A stretch of 5,676 nt of DNA, taken from contig DAHYHI010000010.1 in the NCBI GenBank assembly GCA_027391075.1, forward strand, positions 1 through 5,676, in the 5' to 3' direction. Position numbers and translations under genes: made by a program. This document shows positions 5,478-5,676 of the stretch, piece by piece (within the stretch, counting starts at the first letter, position 1; every line of letters begins with the position of its first letter). The stretch comes from JAJZAM01 sp027391075. GTDB lineage: Bacteria; Actinomycetota; Acidimicrobiia; Acidimicrobiales; Palsa-688. Under the pieces are notes generated by a model. The model did not search any database and had not been told where the DNA came from. It worked only from the letters and a program-made list of their open reading frames with translations.

Positions 5478-5676
5478 GCGATACCGGCCCTGCTTCGGGG
5501 TCCGTTTCGCCCCCTGCAAGCGAAGCAGCTGATGAGCAGGCTGCGAGCAGGCCACGAGGCAAGTCCAAACGGGGTTACTTCTTGCCGGGGGTTATCGCGC
5601 TCGCAGCCCTCCTGGCGATTGCGACCGCCTTCGGCGGCGGCGATCTCTACCACCAGCCTCCAAGTTCGCTAGCGGG
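5474..5676 (+). CDS. Membrane-anchored protein, N-terminal part only
   Basis: The frame opens at GTG 5474, inside the stop codon of the nuclease-like gene (GTGA overlap), and runs open to the window edge (67 codons seen). Residues 1-25 are a flexible Ser/Pro/Ala/Glu-rich stretch. Residues 26-33 are strongly basic (RPRGKSKR). Residues 35-53 form one apolar helix (FLPGVIALAALLAIATAF), followed by GGGDLYHQPPSSLA. The positive-inside rule places the N-terminus in the cytoplasm and the rest outside. GGAG lies only 3 nt before the start, so translation is probably coupled to the upstream gene. The family is not recognisable from this fragment. No other start is visible in frame before the helix. 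Confidence 0.7.
   Translation, partial: MSDTGPASGSVSPPASEAADEQAASRPRGKSKRGYFLPGVIALAALLAIATAFGGGDLYHQPPSSLA

Noticed and set aside
4900..5568. Pro/Ala-rich minus-strand frame resembling a repetitive surface protein
   Set aside because: Also an antisense reading of the same tandem repeats, crossing the junction of two well-supported plus-strand genes.

Overview
The window looks like a high-GC actinobacterial chromosome segment. The clues are GC-rich codon use, a Pro(GGG) tRNA without an encoded CCA end, a probably leaderless GTG-started gene directly behind a TAGAAT -10 box, and actinobacterial-type integrase and ISL3 transposase relics. Genus cannot be fixed from the sequence.

Region by region: (1) 1-133 holds a promoter-like element and an intact tRNA-Pro(GGG). 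(2) 287-880 is a badly decayed tyrosine integrase. It has an in-frame TAG near its start, several frameshifts, an internal deletion and no catalytic HxxR or Tyr end. It sits right after the tRNA, as expected for an old integration next to a tRNA gene. (3) 883-1230 is the C-terminal half of a hemerythrin-type (HHE) protein, joined to the integrase relic without a start of its own. (4) 1231-2156 shows no gene I can support, and part of it (about 1775-1885) is clearly AT-richer. (5) 2157-3324, minus strand, holds two unfamiliar but apparently intact genes: a four-helix membrane protein and a secreted six-cysteine protein with a glycine-rich hydrophobic tail. The secreted-protein gene has a TTGACA/17 nt/TACCCT promoter and a full AAGGAGG ribosome binding site. 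A small IS630-type transposase remnant lies between them on the plus strand. (6) 3507-4185 is a broken ISL3-family element: a terminal hairpin and the N-terminal half of the transposase with one frameshift. (7) 4287-4478 may be a small basic protein. (8) 4706-5676 returns to ordinary coding DNA: a coiled-coil PD-(D/E)XK nuclease-like protein with three 42-bp in-frame repeats, overlapped by 4 bases by the start of a membrane-anchored protein that runs off the window.

Overall, the window is an eroded integration hot spot beside a tRNA gene, between intact host genes at both ends. The most interesting surviving cargo is the secreted cysteine-rich protein with its neighbouring membrane protein. 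A toxin (bacteriocin-like) and immunity pair is one possible reading, but it is inference only. The intact nuclease-like gene and its partner form a probable two-gene operon.
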